A stretch of 64,000 nucleotides of DNA from Takakia lepidozioides (Eukaryota; Streptophyta; Takakiopsida; Takakiales; Takakiaceae), in the NCBI GenBank assembly GCA_030704615.1, contig CM060733.1, forward strand, positions 16,184,001-16,248,000, read 5' to 3'. Numbering within the stretch: position 1 is the stretch's first letter; every line of letters starts with the position of its first letter. Shown in pieces: positions 12,622 through 22,639 of the stretch. Under the pieces are notes generated by a model. The model saw only the letters and a list, made by a program, of their open reading frames with translations. It was not told the DNA's origin and made no database searches. Position numbers and translations under genes: made by a program.

Positions 12622-13528
12622 CACACCCTACCAACAGGGAGTCGATGTCCTCATCGACTTATTCATTTTGTAGAAACAAACATCCAAGTTGTGGCGTCCC
12701 ACATCAAAGGAGTTTGTTTCCGCACCATGGCGTCCCATGGCTAAGAACCAAACCCCCACTTGACTCTTCTCTCCACTAGCTAGTTCGGCCGACTTCCTCC
12801 AAGTCTCGGCCAAGGGTGGAGCCTCTCAAGCTTCTCCCAGTGCACTCTTCTTGGCCCACTTCAAGGCCAAGGAACGATCCTCCCCGAGGATCGAATCGCC
12901 TTATTGCAACAACATTTGCTTGCGACCGCTCATGATGCCACTTTTTTGGCATCACCTTGAGCAAGGGTTCACCTTGAACCCTTTTTGACTAAGAAGATAA
13001 CCTTGAACCAACCGTGCGCCCCAATCACTACAATTGGGTCCGCCTTGGAATATTTGCCTGAGGTACGGGAACACGCCGAAGCCGCACTACGACTTCCTCC
13101 CGAGGCTACACGATTATAGTACGTGAACGGAAGCACGTAGCTTCCGCGTTAGCCCGCACTACAAGGCAACCCCCTCGGTAGCGCAGTTATAATACGTGCA
13201 CACACCAGGTGCGCACTAGCACGTGAACTCCCAACGAAGGTGCAAGTTTTCTTGCCCCTTGGGTGGGAGTCACCCGATTTCGGCACTACACAAATACACG
13301 ATTAATCCAATTTACCTCTCCCACTTTGTAAGCTTAGCACGCATTCTACACACTAGCCAACCATACCATGCATCACCATTCCAAACAAAATAGGACGCAC
13401 AACATTTGGAAACCATTTCTTTTATAAATTTTTTTGTACAATACAAGTTTTTGCAATTGGATTCTTGAGCTAGCTAAGCCGGGCTAAGCATGCATTTCCT
13501 CCCCCACGCTCTAAGGTTGATGTCCCTA

Positions 13529-13918
13529 TCAATGCTTCTTCCGCTTTTGAGGTCGCTCTTCGAAAACTGCAACCGCCTCGGATGCGTTTCCCATTTCTGA
13601 GGCACGCACCCAAGATGCCTCCACATGATGATAGCCCTTCCATTTCACGAGATACTCCGTTTCTCGATTCTTGAACCTCCTCGACTTAAGCACTGCCTCC
13701 ACCTCGTACTCACGTTCATTTTCATGATCCAACATTACAGGTGGCGGATGCAACACTTGAGGCCGATTCGGACGTGCTTCATCTTTGAAGTAAGGCTTCA
13801 AAAGGGAGGAATACCGGATGCACCTTGCTGTTTGCCGGCAGCTCCAATTCATACACATCCTCATTCATAACCTTCCGGATGCGAAAGGGTCCCGCATACG
13901 GAGGTACGAACTTCGGAC
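13529..13918 (-). pseudogene. gypsy A integrase tail with chromodomain
   Basis: After a frameshift near 13918, the tail carries the H-V-S-L-L-K-P-Y-like end of integrase and a chromodomain (YEVEAVLKSRRFKNRETEY-LVKWKGYHHVEASW). Chromodomains of this class bind methylated histone tails and steer integration to heterochromatin. The frame stops at 13529. A non-coding stretch of about 900 bp (12622-13528) separates it from the 3' LTR, as in gypsy B. Confidence 0.9.
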
Positions 13919-15718
13919 TCACTTCCGGAGGTAGTCGAAATTTTTTATGTTCAACCAGACCTCCGTGCCTGCCTCAAACTTAACCTCCCTCTGCTTCCGA
14001 TTCGCCTGCCGTTCATACCGTTTCCTAGCTTTGGCAATGTTGTACTTTGCGAGCTTCAACAAACGCTCGCGTTCTTCCAGCATTGCCGCTGCTGTTTGTT
14101 CCTCAACGTCTTGGGCGGCCCAACTTGTCAGCACCAGAGGTGCTTTTCCATAAACCAATATGAAGGGGGAAACTCCTTTTGCGGAATGTTTTGTGTTATT
14201 ATAACAGAACTCTGCCGCATCCAAGTGCTCCACCCAGTCCGATTGGTCTGCCGACACGTAATTCCGCAAGATCTGCTTCACCACGGAATTCACCCTTTCC
14301 GTTTGGCCATCCGTTGTAGGTCGGAAGGCGGTGCTCATATTGAGCCTCGTCCCCATCTTCTTCCAAAGTGCCCTCCAAAATTTACTCGTAAACTTTGGAT
14401 CGCGGTCCGAGACAATATCCTTCGGGAGTCCATGATGCTTGAAGGCGTGGGCGAAGTAAAGTCGTCCCGTCTCCTGTGCCATTGCCGTCTCCTTGGTGGG
14501 GATAAAATGGCCCATTTTACTGAACCTATCCACCACCACCATGATTGCATCGAATCCTTTTGACAACGGCATAGCAGTCATGAAATCCATCGAGACACTT
14601 TCCCAAGACCCTTCTGGAATCGGCAAGGGTTGTAACAACCCCGCTTGCTTTTTGTATTCGCTCCGGTTTTGTTGGCATGTGGTGCATGTCTTGACATACT
14701 CTTCGGCCTCCTCCCTCAGTTTGGGCCAGAAATACTCTTTCTTCAAGAGTGCCGCGGTGCGCTTGGCTCCGCCATGGCCCGCAAGCGGACCATCATGACA
14801 TTCTCTTAAGAGAGTATCTCTGATCCCTCCCTTCGGAACGTAGAGACGCTTTTGCTTGTACCAGAGCAGTCCATTTTGCAAGTGAAACTGCAATTTAACC
14901 CCCATCCTCAAGTCTCGCATCACGGACTTCGCAATCTCATCCTTCCGGTAAGCCTTCCAGATCTTCCTTTGGAGCGCCGTCTCGCCACTGTACACCATCA
15001 TGAGTTGCTGCTTTCTACTTAAAGCATCGGCCACCACATTGTTCCGTCCCGGTTTGTACTGGATATCCACGTCGAACAGTGCCAAAGTGTCTTGCCACCT
15101 AATTTGTTTTGGGGACAACTTAGGCTGCGTGGCAAAATACTTCACCGTGACATTGTCCGTGAACACCTTCACCGGGTTGGAACCAATATAGTGGCGCCAA
15201 AGCTCAAGGCAATGCACCACCACCTTCATTTCTTTCTCGTGCGTTGGCCACCGCCGCTCCACTTCATTCAGTTTCTTATTTTCGTAAGCCACTGGACGTC
15301 CATCCTGCATGAGTACACCTCCAATCGCGAAGTCCGACGCATCCGTATGAATCTCAAATGGGCGGTCGAACTCCAGGATTTTCAGGACTGGAGCTTCCGC
15401 CATCCGCTGCTTCAACTCGGCAAAAGCTTGACCACAAAAGGTGTTCCATACCCAGACTTTGGATTTACACAGGAGGTCTGACAGCGGCCCCGCGATCTTG
15501 GCGAAATTTCTCACATACTTTCGGTAATAGGAGGCGAGTCCTAAGAAGGGTCGCACTCCTGGGACCAAAGTCGGAGGCTCCCAGTCCAAGATTGCTCTCA
15601 CCTTTCTGTCATCCATTTTGATCCCATCCTGTGTAATCACATGCCCCAAGAACTCCACTTTTGTGACCCCGAATTCGCACTTTGAAGCTTTGGCATACAG
15701 CTTCCCTTCCCGTAATTT
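13919..15718 (-). pseudogene. gypsy A connection/RNase H and integrase
   Basis: The frame runs from KVEFLGHVITQDGIKM through RNase H (IHTDASDFAIGGVL, EKEMKVVVHCLELWRHY, FTDNVTVKYF) to integrase: an H-x-H-C-C zinc site (ECHDGPLAGHGG, CTTCQQN) and the D,D,E core (SMDFMTAMP, VSDRDPKF, TDGQTERVN). It breaks near KNFDYLRK at 13919, just before the GPY/F-like part. The long open stretch (579 codons) shows decay is recent or patchy. Confidence 0.93.
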
Positions 15719-16504
15719 CTAGAACACTCTTTTGAGGTGCTCCAAGTGCTCTTCCTTTGTTTTCGAGTACACCAAGATGTCGTCGATGTACACGATCACA
15801 AAGTCGTCCAACCACTCCTGGAAAAGGCTGTTCATTAGCGTGCTAAATGTTGCGGGTGCGTTGGTGAGCCCAAAAGGCATCACCAAGAACTCATAGGAAC
15901 CATACCTTGTCCTACACGCGGTCTTTTCCTCATCTCCTTCCGCCACTCGAATTTGATGATATCCGGAGCGCAAATCGATCTGGCTGAAATACTTCGCTCA
16001 TGCCAACCGATCGAAGAGGTCGTCGATCCTTGGCAAAGGGTATCGGTTTTTTATAGTCACCTTATTCAGAGCCCTATAATCGACACACATCCGCAACGTC
16101 CCATCCTTCTTGTCTGCGAATAACACCGGGGCTCCGTAAGGTGACTTACTCGGCCGGATGTACCCCTTTGACATTAGATCCTTGAGCTGAGTCTTCAGCT
16201 CGACCAACTCTCTGTGACTCAACCGGTAGGGTGCCTTGGCAAGCGGCTCCGATCTCGGTATCACCTCAGTTTTGTGGTCAACTCCTCTTCGTGGTGGCAA
16301 GCCGCTTGGTAAATCCTCCAGCATCACATCCTGATATTTCTCCAAAATCCCCTTGATCCAATCTGGGCTCGGCTCCCCATCGCCTTTTTCCTTCACTTGT
16401 CTTACGTAAAGCAAAAACTGGGGCTCGTGTGGCTCCTCCACGGCCCACTTCCTTGCTGACACGAGGTTTATTCGCCCTCCCACGGGGTTGGGCGTTTCCG
16501 ACAC
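15719..16504 (-). pseudogene. gypsy A reverse transcriptase (with two in-frame stops)
   Basis: The RT region shows [29 protein letters not shown], a TGA at 15998, then [18 protein letters not shown] and the catalytic YIDDILVYS, ending at a TAG at about 15719. The stops replace single codons without changing frame. The catalytic Asp pair of YIDD is kept. Confidence 0.93.
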
Positions 16505-17215
16505 TCATAAAACTTCGCCACCATTCCCACACGGTAGCGTGACTACTCTCTTGCGGCCATCTATGACCGCTCCGGATCTGCTCAAAAAGGTCATCCCCAA
16601 AATGAGATCCACTCCATCGATCTCGCAAATGGTGAAGTTCTCACGTCCCTCCCAACTCCCGAACTGAAGAGGAACATCGAACGCCAACCTCGTCGCCAAT
16701 TGTGGTTCTCCTTTAGCAGAACGCACCTCAATCAAGGCCCCCCCATCTCTTGTCGGGAGTCCCAGCTTCCGTGCCGTTGCCGGTGTCATGAAGGAGTGCG
16801 ACGCTCCTGTGTTCACCAACAACGACACGTTAGTTCCGGAGATTATCCCACTCACAAACATTAACTGACTCCCTTTACGCAAGGCGCCAATTTCCTGATA
16901 CAACTCACAAGAGTAGTTGCCTACCTTGCAAGTCTTGGCGACCACCGCCTCCACCAAGCGGCTGATGGAAGCTTTGGACAACTCCGTGGTTGTCCGAGTC
17001 ATATTCAATTGTCGGGGATTCGTGCACTTCTTGGCCATGTGCCCGGACTCCCCACAATTGAAGCACACTCCATCGAAGGTCGCCTTTTGTCCGCCATAAG
17101 GCGTCGCACCCGATTTTCCTTTTGGAGCACCGGGTGTCGTCTTGGCGTGTGAAGGCCCTCCCTTCGATTTCCAGGTATCATTGTCGCCGCGTGGCCTATC
17201 CCACTTCTTTTCCGG
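16505..17215 (-). pseudogene. gypsy A gag knuckle and aspartic protease, active site changed
   Basis: Downstream of the gag stop, the same frame carries a CCHC knuckle (CFNCGESGHMAKKC) and a retropepsin-like domain. The catalytic D-T/S-G motif reads LVNTGASHSF; the sister copy at 54590 has LVDTGASHSF. The Asp to Asn change should abolish protease activity. The frame ends at TGA (16505-16507) where the sister copy again has CGA. Confidence 0.92.
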
Positions 17216-18085
17216 TCAAAATGAGTCACCCTCCCGCCGGGTCTTCTTGTGGTTCAGCTCCGTACGGCCTTGTCTTTCGCCCCTAGGGACATCCAAGAAA
17301 CATTCAGCCCTCTCAATTGCCTCGTTCAAAGTCTTAGGTGGTTTCTCCTCCAACTTCCGTCTGGCCCACGGGGCCAGTCCCGCCACAAAGTTGAAGACCA
17401 TTTCTGGTTCTGTCATGTCCGCAACTTCGAGCAACAGCACAGTGACAGCCTGAATATATCCCCGAATGTCATCCGTTTGCTTCAGATTCCTCATTTTGTC
17501 TTGGGCAAGCCAGGACGCGTTGAGGGGCACAAACTGTCTCTTCATGAGTTCCTTGAACCCACTCCAGTTCAAGGTCTCCGGGTTTGGACCTCGGTCGTGA
17601 AGGCGTTTCTGCCACCATTGTTGAGCATAGCCCCTCAAATAGGTGGGAGCCACTTCCACCCGATCCTCGTCATCCAACTTGGCCGCCCGGAAGTACTGCT
17701 CTAGCTCCAAGAGCCAGGTGTTGAGTGCCTTCCAATTTCGGACGCCCTCGAAGGTACCGGGTTCCTTAGGCTTCACCTTAAACTTTGCCTTAGTGGAAGT
17801 GGCATTAGCCGCCTTCAACACGTCTTTCAACGTCCCACCAAACTGCGCCAACAACCCTTCCCAAAAAGCTGCTGGCATGGGAGGCATCTGTTGCTCTGTC
17901 GGAGCCCTCAGGGATTCCTCGGGCTCCGACTCCTCAGATTCCTCCCGTTCTTGAGCGGCCTCGCTTCGAAAGGCATGCATCGGTTCCTCAAATGGCCGCT
18001 TCGGTGACATGTCGCCCCCATCGGGCTCACCAGGATCATCATCTTTCGGGCCGTTCCGCTTTTGCTTTGGTTTGCCCGACCCCAT
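17216..18085 (-). pseudogene. gypsy A gag
   Basis: The ATG at 18085 opens a 289-codon frame with an acidic/basic start, then a retrotransposon gag core (LNTWLLELEQYFRAAK, YLRGYAQQWWQKR, DDIRGYIQA, FVAGLAPWARRKL). It stops at TGA in ...REGDSF*. The sister element at 54190 has CGA (Arg) here and reads on to the CCHC knuckle, so this is a premature stop of CpG-decay type. Confidence 0.92.
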
Positions 18086-18126
18086 GATGAGGCCGATCCC
18101 AAGGACGATCGCTTACTGAACTCTAA

Positions 18127-18138
18127 GCTCTGATACCA
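18127..18138 (-). promoter_or_regulatory. gypsy A primer binding site
   Basis: TGGTATCAGAGC lies two bases inside the 5' LTR on the minus strand, matching the initiator-Met tRNA 3' end. Confidence 0.9.
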
Positions 18139-18140
18139 AG

Positions 18141-18866
18141 TGTTGCGCACCTCACTTCGGTAAACTCCCCTTCAAGTCAGAGTTACTCGTTTTGATGCGC
18201 GCGCCTAACTCCCTAACTGGCCGCTTGGCCAACTCGGAGCTTCGGCTGCTCACCGGGACATAACGGTCCCCATTTACTCCTCCACAAGACCCTCTCCCAA
18301 TTTGGGCCTAGTGGAAATTCCCTTTGGTCAATGGCAGTCTGGAATAGCTTCCCACACCTTGGTCGCTTTCCGGCTCGCACGCTTACTCACTAGTTTTTGG
18401 TCACCAACGGGCTTGCACCGTTCTCGGGGTTACTACTCCCTATATATACTTCTGTGACTGTCCGCGGGGGTTTCACAAACAACCATGCCATTTTATGGCG
18501 AACCACCACGAAAACCCTCGATTCCCGGTGATGAGTCGCGGTGAGTCTTGGCCCACCCACCACGGTCCCCTTGGACCGTGATGAGTCCCAAGACTCCCCA
18601 CGACTCCCACCACAAGGTCTGCGCCCCCATGGTGAGTCATATGTCACCCCCACTAAGTCCCACTAAGCTACCACCACCCCTTGTGGAGCCACCCCCACCG
18701 CAACCCGGTATGCGGGGCTCCACCTAGTGAGTGCCTCTGCCTCCTCGAGTGCCTTGGGCACTTGAGGTTGCTTCAGCCCCCTGTACCTATTGCTGTCACC
18801 GCCCCCACCACAGGGGCAGCCCCTCTGCGTCCCAACCCCCTGCCCTCAAGGCAAAGGGCCGCGACA
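18141..18866 (-). repeat. gypsy A 5' LTR
   Basis: 726 bp. In element orientation it starts TGTCGCGGCCCTTTGCC and ends GAGGTGCGCAACA. A TATATATAGGGAG stretch (about 18455-18440) is a plausible TATA box. Confidence 0.92.
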
Positions 18867-19648
18867 TTATGACTTCTCCTCAAGGAGGAAACAAGAAGAA
18901 AAGGTCAAGGTACGTCTACAGAGGTAGACAGAGCTTTGTTCACAGGCAAGACTGGAGTAGTCTTGAATAGAAGACTCCCTTCACATGTGTCTTAGAAGTC
19001 CCAGAGGTTTCAGAAACCTCAATCTAGCTCAAAGATAAAAAAAAAGCCAAAGTAAGGTGCTTTTATTGCAAGAAACTTCGTCACATGATCAAGGATTGTA
19101 GAAAACGCATTGCAGATGAGCGCAGCCGATAGAGTCAAAGGAACATAGCTACTCATCAGAGGAATGCTATTCTATTTGTTGTGTCTCTTTCAGCCACTAC
19201 CAGACAGAAGCATGTGTGGTATGTTGATTCAGGAGCATCTCAACATATGAATTCAGAGATAGAGCATTTCTTATCCTATAGATCTCTTTCACCTACACAA
19301 TATGTTCTTTTGGGAGATGATAGCAAACATGTCATTGGTGGGGAAGGCTCAGTCTCTCTTATGCTCAATGAAGGGAAAACCATAGAGGTGGAAAATGTCC
19401 TATATGTCCCTACTTTAACAAAGAACCTGCTGTATGTAAGGCAAATTGTTGCAAAGGGATACAAAGTGGTATTCCAAGATGAGAGTTGTACTATCACAGA
19501 TAGCTCAGGAGCTGTGGTAGCAAGAGCTATTCTTGATAATTGCTTATATAGATTACAACATCATGTCTCTAGTGCTCTTACCCATTTTCACCACAGTTGG
19601 GATCTACACCTGTCATGTCAGAAACAGAGTTGTGGCATAGAAGGTTAG
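18867..19648 (+). pseudogene. copia B gag 3' part and protease
   Basis: Copia coding resumes at 18867 right after gypsy A. It carries the CCHC knuckle with a Gly to Arg change (CFYCKKLRHM), stops near 18992 and 19130, then an open protease frame with VDSGASQHM. This frame ends at 19648; the integrase frame has already begun in a different register at about 19585. Confidence 0.9.
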
Positions 19649-21072
19649 GTCATGTGAGCATTAAGAAGTTGAGACAAATGCAACTCTCAAGCCATCTTGT
19701 GGAAGGACTACCATTGAAGGAGATGAGCGATATGCGTCTATGCAAAGGTTGCTTGGAAGGGAAACAACATCGAGGTCAATTTCCTAAGGATGGTGGACGA
19801 AGAGCCACAAGTATATTGGAGATTGTACATTCTGATGTGTGCGGGCCAATGCAAACCACATCACTTGGAGGAGCAAGGTACTTTGTGACATTCATTGATG
19901 ATTTGTCAAGGAGGGTTGTGGTGAATTTCCTAAGGCAGAAAAGTCAAGTGCTAGAGAAATTCAAGGAGTTCAAAGTACTTGCAGAAAAACAAACTGGAAA
20001 ACCTCTAAAAATTTTGAGATTTGACAATGGGGGTGAGTACATCTCAAAGGTTTTCAATAAGTTTTGTCAAGAGAATGGAATAGCTCGACAGCTTACTGTT
20101 CCATATACACCTGAGCAGAATGGTGTAGCTGAGCGGATGAATAGATCACTGCAAAAATCTGCAAGGAGTATGTTGAAAGAAGTGAATCTTCCAAATCATT
20201 TTTGGGCAGAAGCTGTTGGCACTACAACATATCTTCACAACAGAATACCTACCAAATCAGTGTTGGGAAAAACACCAGAAGATGTATGGAGTGGTCAGAA
20301 GCCTAGTGTGGCTCATTGTAGGATTTTTGGATGTCGTGCATATATCCATATTCCTACTCAGAAGCGAAATAAACTTGACTCCAAATCAGAAGGATGCATC
20401 TTCATTGGCTACACAGAAGGTGTGAAGGGATATAAGTTGTTCAATGAGACAACTAAGGTTGTCAAACACAGCAGGGACGTAGTGTTTGATGAAGGCTTCT
20501 TACCCTCTTTGGTAGTGGGAGAAGATAACATGGGAATGAGCTTAGAGCCATTACACCATTTCCAAGAGGAGTCTTATAAGGAGCCAATACAAGAGATGGC
20601 TGAAGCAAATGATGGAGGTGTTCAACTTGATGGAGTTGATCAAAGAGTCGAAGTTGGTGAACCACTTGTTGATATGGACTCTAAAGATGAAGTTGAAGAT
20701 GTGCCAATTCTAAGGAGATCTCAGCGGGAAAGAAAAGCTCCTAGTAGGCTGATTACATCTATGAGTGCCATTGAAGCTATGGAAGAAGCATCACAAGTGG
20801 TTGAACCTGCTACATATGAGGAAGCGATGCGCTCTCCAGACAAACTACAATGGGAAGAAGCAATCAACTCAGAGTTGGATTCATTGATGCAAAACAAAGC
20901 ATGGACACTCACTAGGTTGTCTGCAAGACGAGGGGCCATTGGTTGCAAGTGGATCTTCAAGTTGAAGTACAAAGTTGATGGATCTACTTACCGATACAAA
21001 GCTCGTCTTGTAGCTAAAGACTATGCACAAATTCAAGGAGTGATTACAATGAAACCTTCTCACCAGTGGTGA
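19585..21072 (+). pseudogene. copia B integrase and start of reverse transcriptase
   Basis: The frame holds the integrase zinc site (ELWHRRLGH...CKGC), the D,D,E core (HSDVCGPM, FDNGGEY, GVAERMNR), the divergent linker, and the RT start (WIFKLKYKVDG, RLVAKDYAQIQG). A base missing at about 21045 (relative to copia A, GGAGTGGATTAC) breaks the frame just before NETFSPVVK. No other stop is present over 490 codons. Confidence 0.93.
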
Positions 21073-22382
21073 AGATTTCTTCTATCAGAGTGTCGTTAGC
21101 TCTTGCAGCTCAACATGATCACGAAGTTCATCAAATGGATGTTAAGACCGCATTTCTGAATGGAAAACTACAAGAAGAGATCTACATGAGACAACCTGAA
21201 GGGTTTGTACAAGGAGGAAGTGATATTGTGTGTAAGCTTCAAAAGAGTTTGTATAGACTCAAACAAGGTCCTCGAGCTTGGTATGTCAGGATCGATGTTT
21301 ACCTCTTAAAGGCAAGATTTGAGCGAAGCATTGCTGACACAAACATCTATGTGAAAAAAATGGGAGAGCAATTTGTGGTCATAGCTCTATATGTGGATGA
21401 CACAATCATTGTCACCAACGATCATCAAAGGTTGTTGCCAGAAACCAAAGCACTGTTGAGTGCTGAGTTTGCCATGACTGACATGGGTGAGATTCGGTTC
21501 TGTCTTGGTATTAAAATCAGCAGAGATCGAGTGAACCATACAGTATTCATGCATCAACGACAATACATTGAGACAATTCTACAAAGGTTTAAGTTGGAGA
21601 TGAGTAAGCCAACATCAACTCCTCTCGAAGTTGGTTTGAAACTTACGAAGGATATGACACCTAAGACTCAAGAAGAGCAAGAAGATATGAGGAAAACTCT
21701 TTATCAAAGCGCAGTCGGCAGTTTGATGTATTGCATGGTTTGTACTAGGCCAGACATTGCACATTCAGTGGAAGTGGTCTCACAATTTTTTTCAAATCCC
21801 GGACAAACCCATTGGAAAGCAGTGAAGATGATATTTCGATATCTAAGAGGAACATCAACCTCTGGTCTACTCTACAAGAGAGTGGAAGATCCAAGTTTGT
21901 TGGGGTTTGCTGATGCTGACTGGGCATGAGACGTTGATAGTAGAAAATCAACTTCAGGCCATTGTTTTCTCCTAGCAGGTGGAGTTGTATCTTGGTCTAG
22001 CAAACGACAAGTTGCAACAGCGTTGTCATCAACAGAAGCTGAGTACATGTCCATTACACAAGCAGCAAATGAGGCTATTTGGTTACGGAAGTTGCTTGGA
22101 GATTTGGGTCATCTCCAATCACTACCTACGACTCTCTATTGTGACAATCAAAGTGCGATTGCACTAAGTCAAAATCCGAAGTATCATTCAAGGACGAAGC
22201 ACATTGAAGTGCAACATCACTACATACGGGAAGTTGTATGCAAGGGAGAGATCAAGATGATCTATTGTGCTACAGGAGATATGGTTGCGGATGTTTTGAA
22301 GAAGAGTCTACCACAAACAAAACACATGAAGTGTTCAGCCTTACTTGGTGTCTCTTCTCCAAAGACAAACAAAGTAGTATGA
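21066..22382 (+). pseudogene. copia B reverse transcriptase core and RNase H
   Basis: The RT core is intact for VHQMDVKTAFLNG, LYRLKQGPRAWY and the catalytic LYVDDTIIV. One TGA (about 21927) sits where DWAGD-V-D is expected. RNase H continues in frame (KSTSGHCFLLAGG, ALSSTEAEYMS, YCDNQSAI, HIEVQHHYIRE, VADVLKKSLP). The last codons are fused by a deletion to the 3' LTR remnant. Confidence 0.92.
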
Positions 22383-22463
22383 TGGTGGCTTCTATGGTTG
22401 GGATGAGAGCTTTAGTTTTACTAAGACTTTAGTTCTTGTTCATGTTCTTGTTCAATTCTAACA
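22377..22463 (+). repeat. copia B 3' LTR remnant
   Basis: Only the last 85-90 bp of the type-B LTR remain (GGTGGCTTCTATGG to TTCTAACA). The polypurine tract and most of the LTR were removed by an internal deletion. The intact outer end still abuts the ATATG target copy. Confidence 0.9.
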
Positions 22464-22639
22464 ATATGGAAAGTGAAGCATATTGAATTGACAGTGAAGC
22501 AGATTGAATTGTAAATTGCAGTAGATTGATCTAGAATTCAAGAACCAAGACAATCTAGAATATAAGCAATTCTTCAGTGTAACTCACGATCTTCAGCTCC
22601 ATCGTTGTTGGTGGAATCTTCCATGGCTAAATGCGTGCT

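Larger units (their letters stand above)
11900..18866 (-). mobile_element. gypsy A: chromodomain Ty3/Gypsy element nested in copia B
   Basis: The element has two LTRs (18141-18866 is the 5' one, 11900-12621 the 3' one), a Met-type primer site at 18138-18127, gag, protease, RT, RNase H, integrase and a chromodomain, in the normal Ty3/Gypsy order for a chromovirus. It lies opposite to copia B and splits its gag: copia sequence stops at GTTGTCATA and resumes at TTATGACTTCTCC. The flanking pentamers TCATA and TTATG are not an exact duplication. The two LTRs differ at a few percent of positions by eye, so it is not very young. In-frame stops make it defective. Confidence 0.96.
10960..22463 (+). 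mobile_element. copia B: Ty1/Copia element with perfect ATATG target duplication
   Basis: A 5' LTR (10960-11266), primer site (11267-11279), gag-protease-integrase-RT-RNase H order and a 3' LTR remnant (22377-22463) define the element. ATATG occurs at 10955-10959 and again at 22464-22468, a perfect 5-bp target duplication. The body is split at 11900-18866 by gypsy A. Stops and frameshifts are scattered: a lost C at about 11455, stops near 18992 and 19130, a lost base at 21045 and a TGA at 21927. It is dead but structurally almost complete. Confidence 0.95.
9900..22624 (-). pseudogene. Trihelix (Myb/SANT-like) DNA-binding protein gene, intron invaded, frameshifted
   Basis: Exon 1 is 22624-22588 (ATG, acidic start MEDSTNNDGAED) and ends GATC|GTGAGT. 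Exon 2 starts at 10821 after TTACTAG; the phase-1 join makes an Arg codon and continues EPEFPTEDDIAGAGPSRKKR. The trihelix domain follows (NWEHGEVLALIEAK, TKWKKIAAKV, YKDKWGALSGDF, LPRHFGRGMYELM), then an acidic, Pro/Thr-rich tail to a TAG at 9900. Three single-base frame changes sit near 10750, 10688 and 10645, at least two of them in short A runs (AA for AAA, five As for six). They may be true decay or assembly error. Intron 1 is about 11.8 kb, of which 11.5 kb is the nested copia B/gypsy A insertion; it would otherwise be about 260 bp. Such proteins are transcription-factor-like; the target genes are unknown. Confidence 0.72.

Noticed and set aside
12300-12779. Pro-rich plus-strand ORFs in the Gypsy LTR
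   Set aside because: They lie in LTR sequence and recur in every LTR copy in either strand; base composition of the LTR explains them.
14096-14563. Plus-strand ORFs across gypsy A
   Set aside because: They are antisense shadows of integrase, which is well supported on the minus strand.
11895-18871. Perfect target duplication for gypsy A
   Set aside because: The flanking pentamers are TCATA and TTATG; the insertion is clear from the split Copia frame, but the duplication is not exact.
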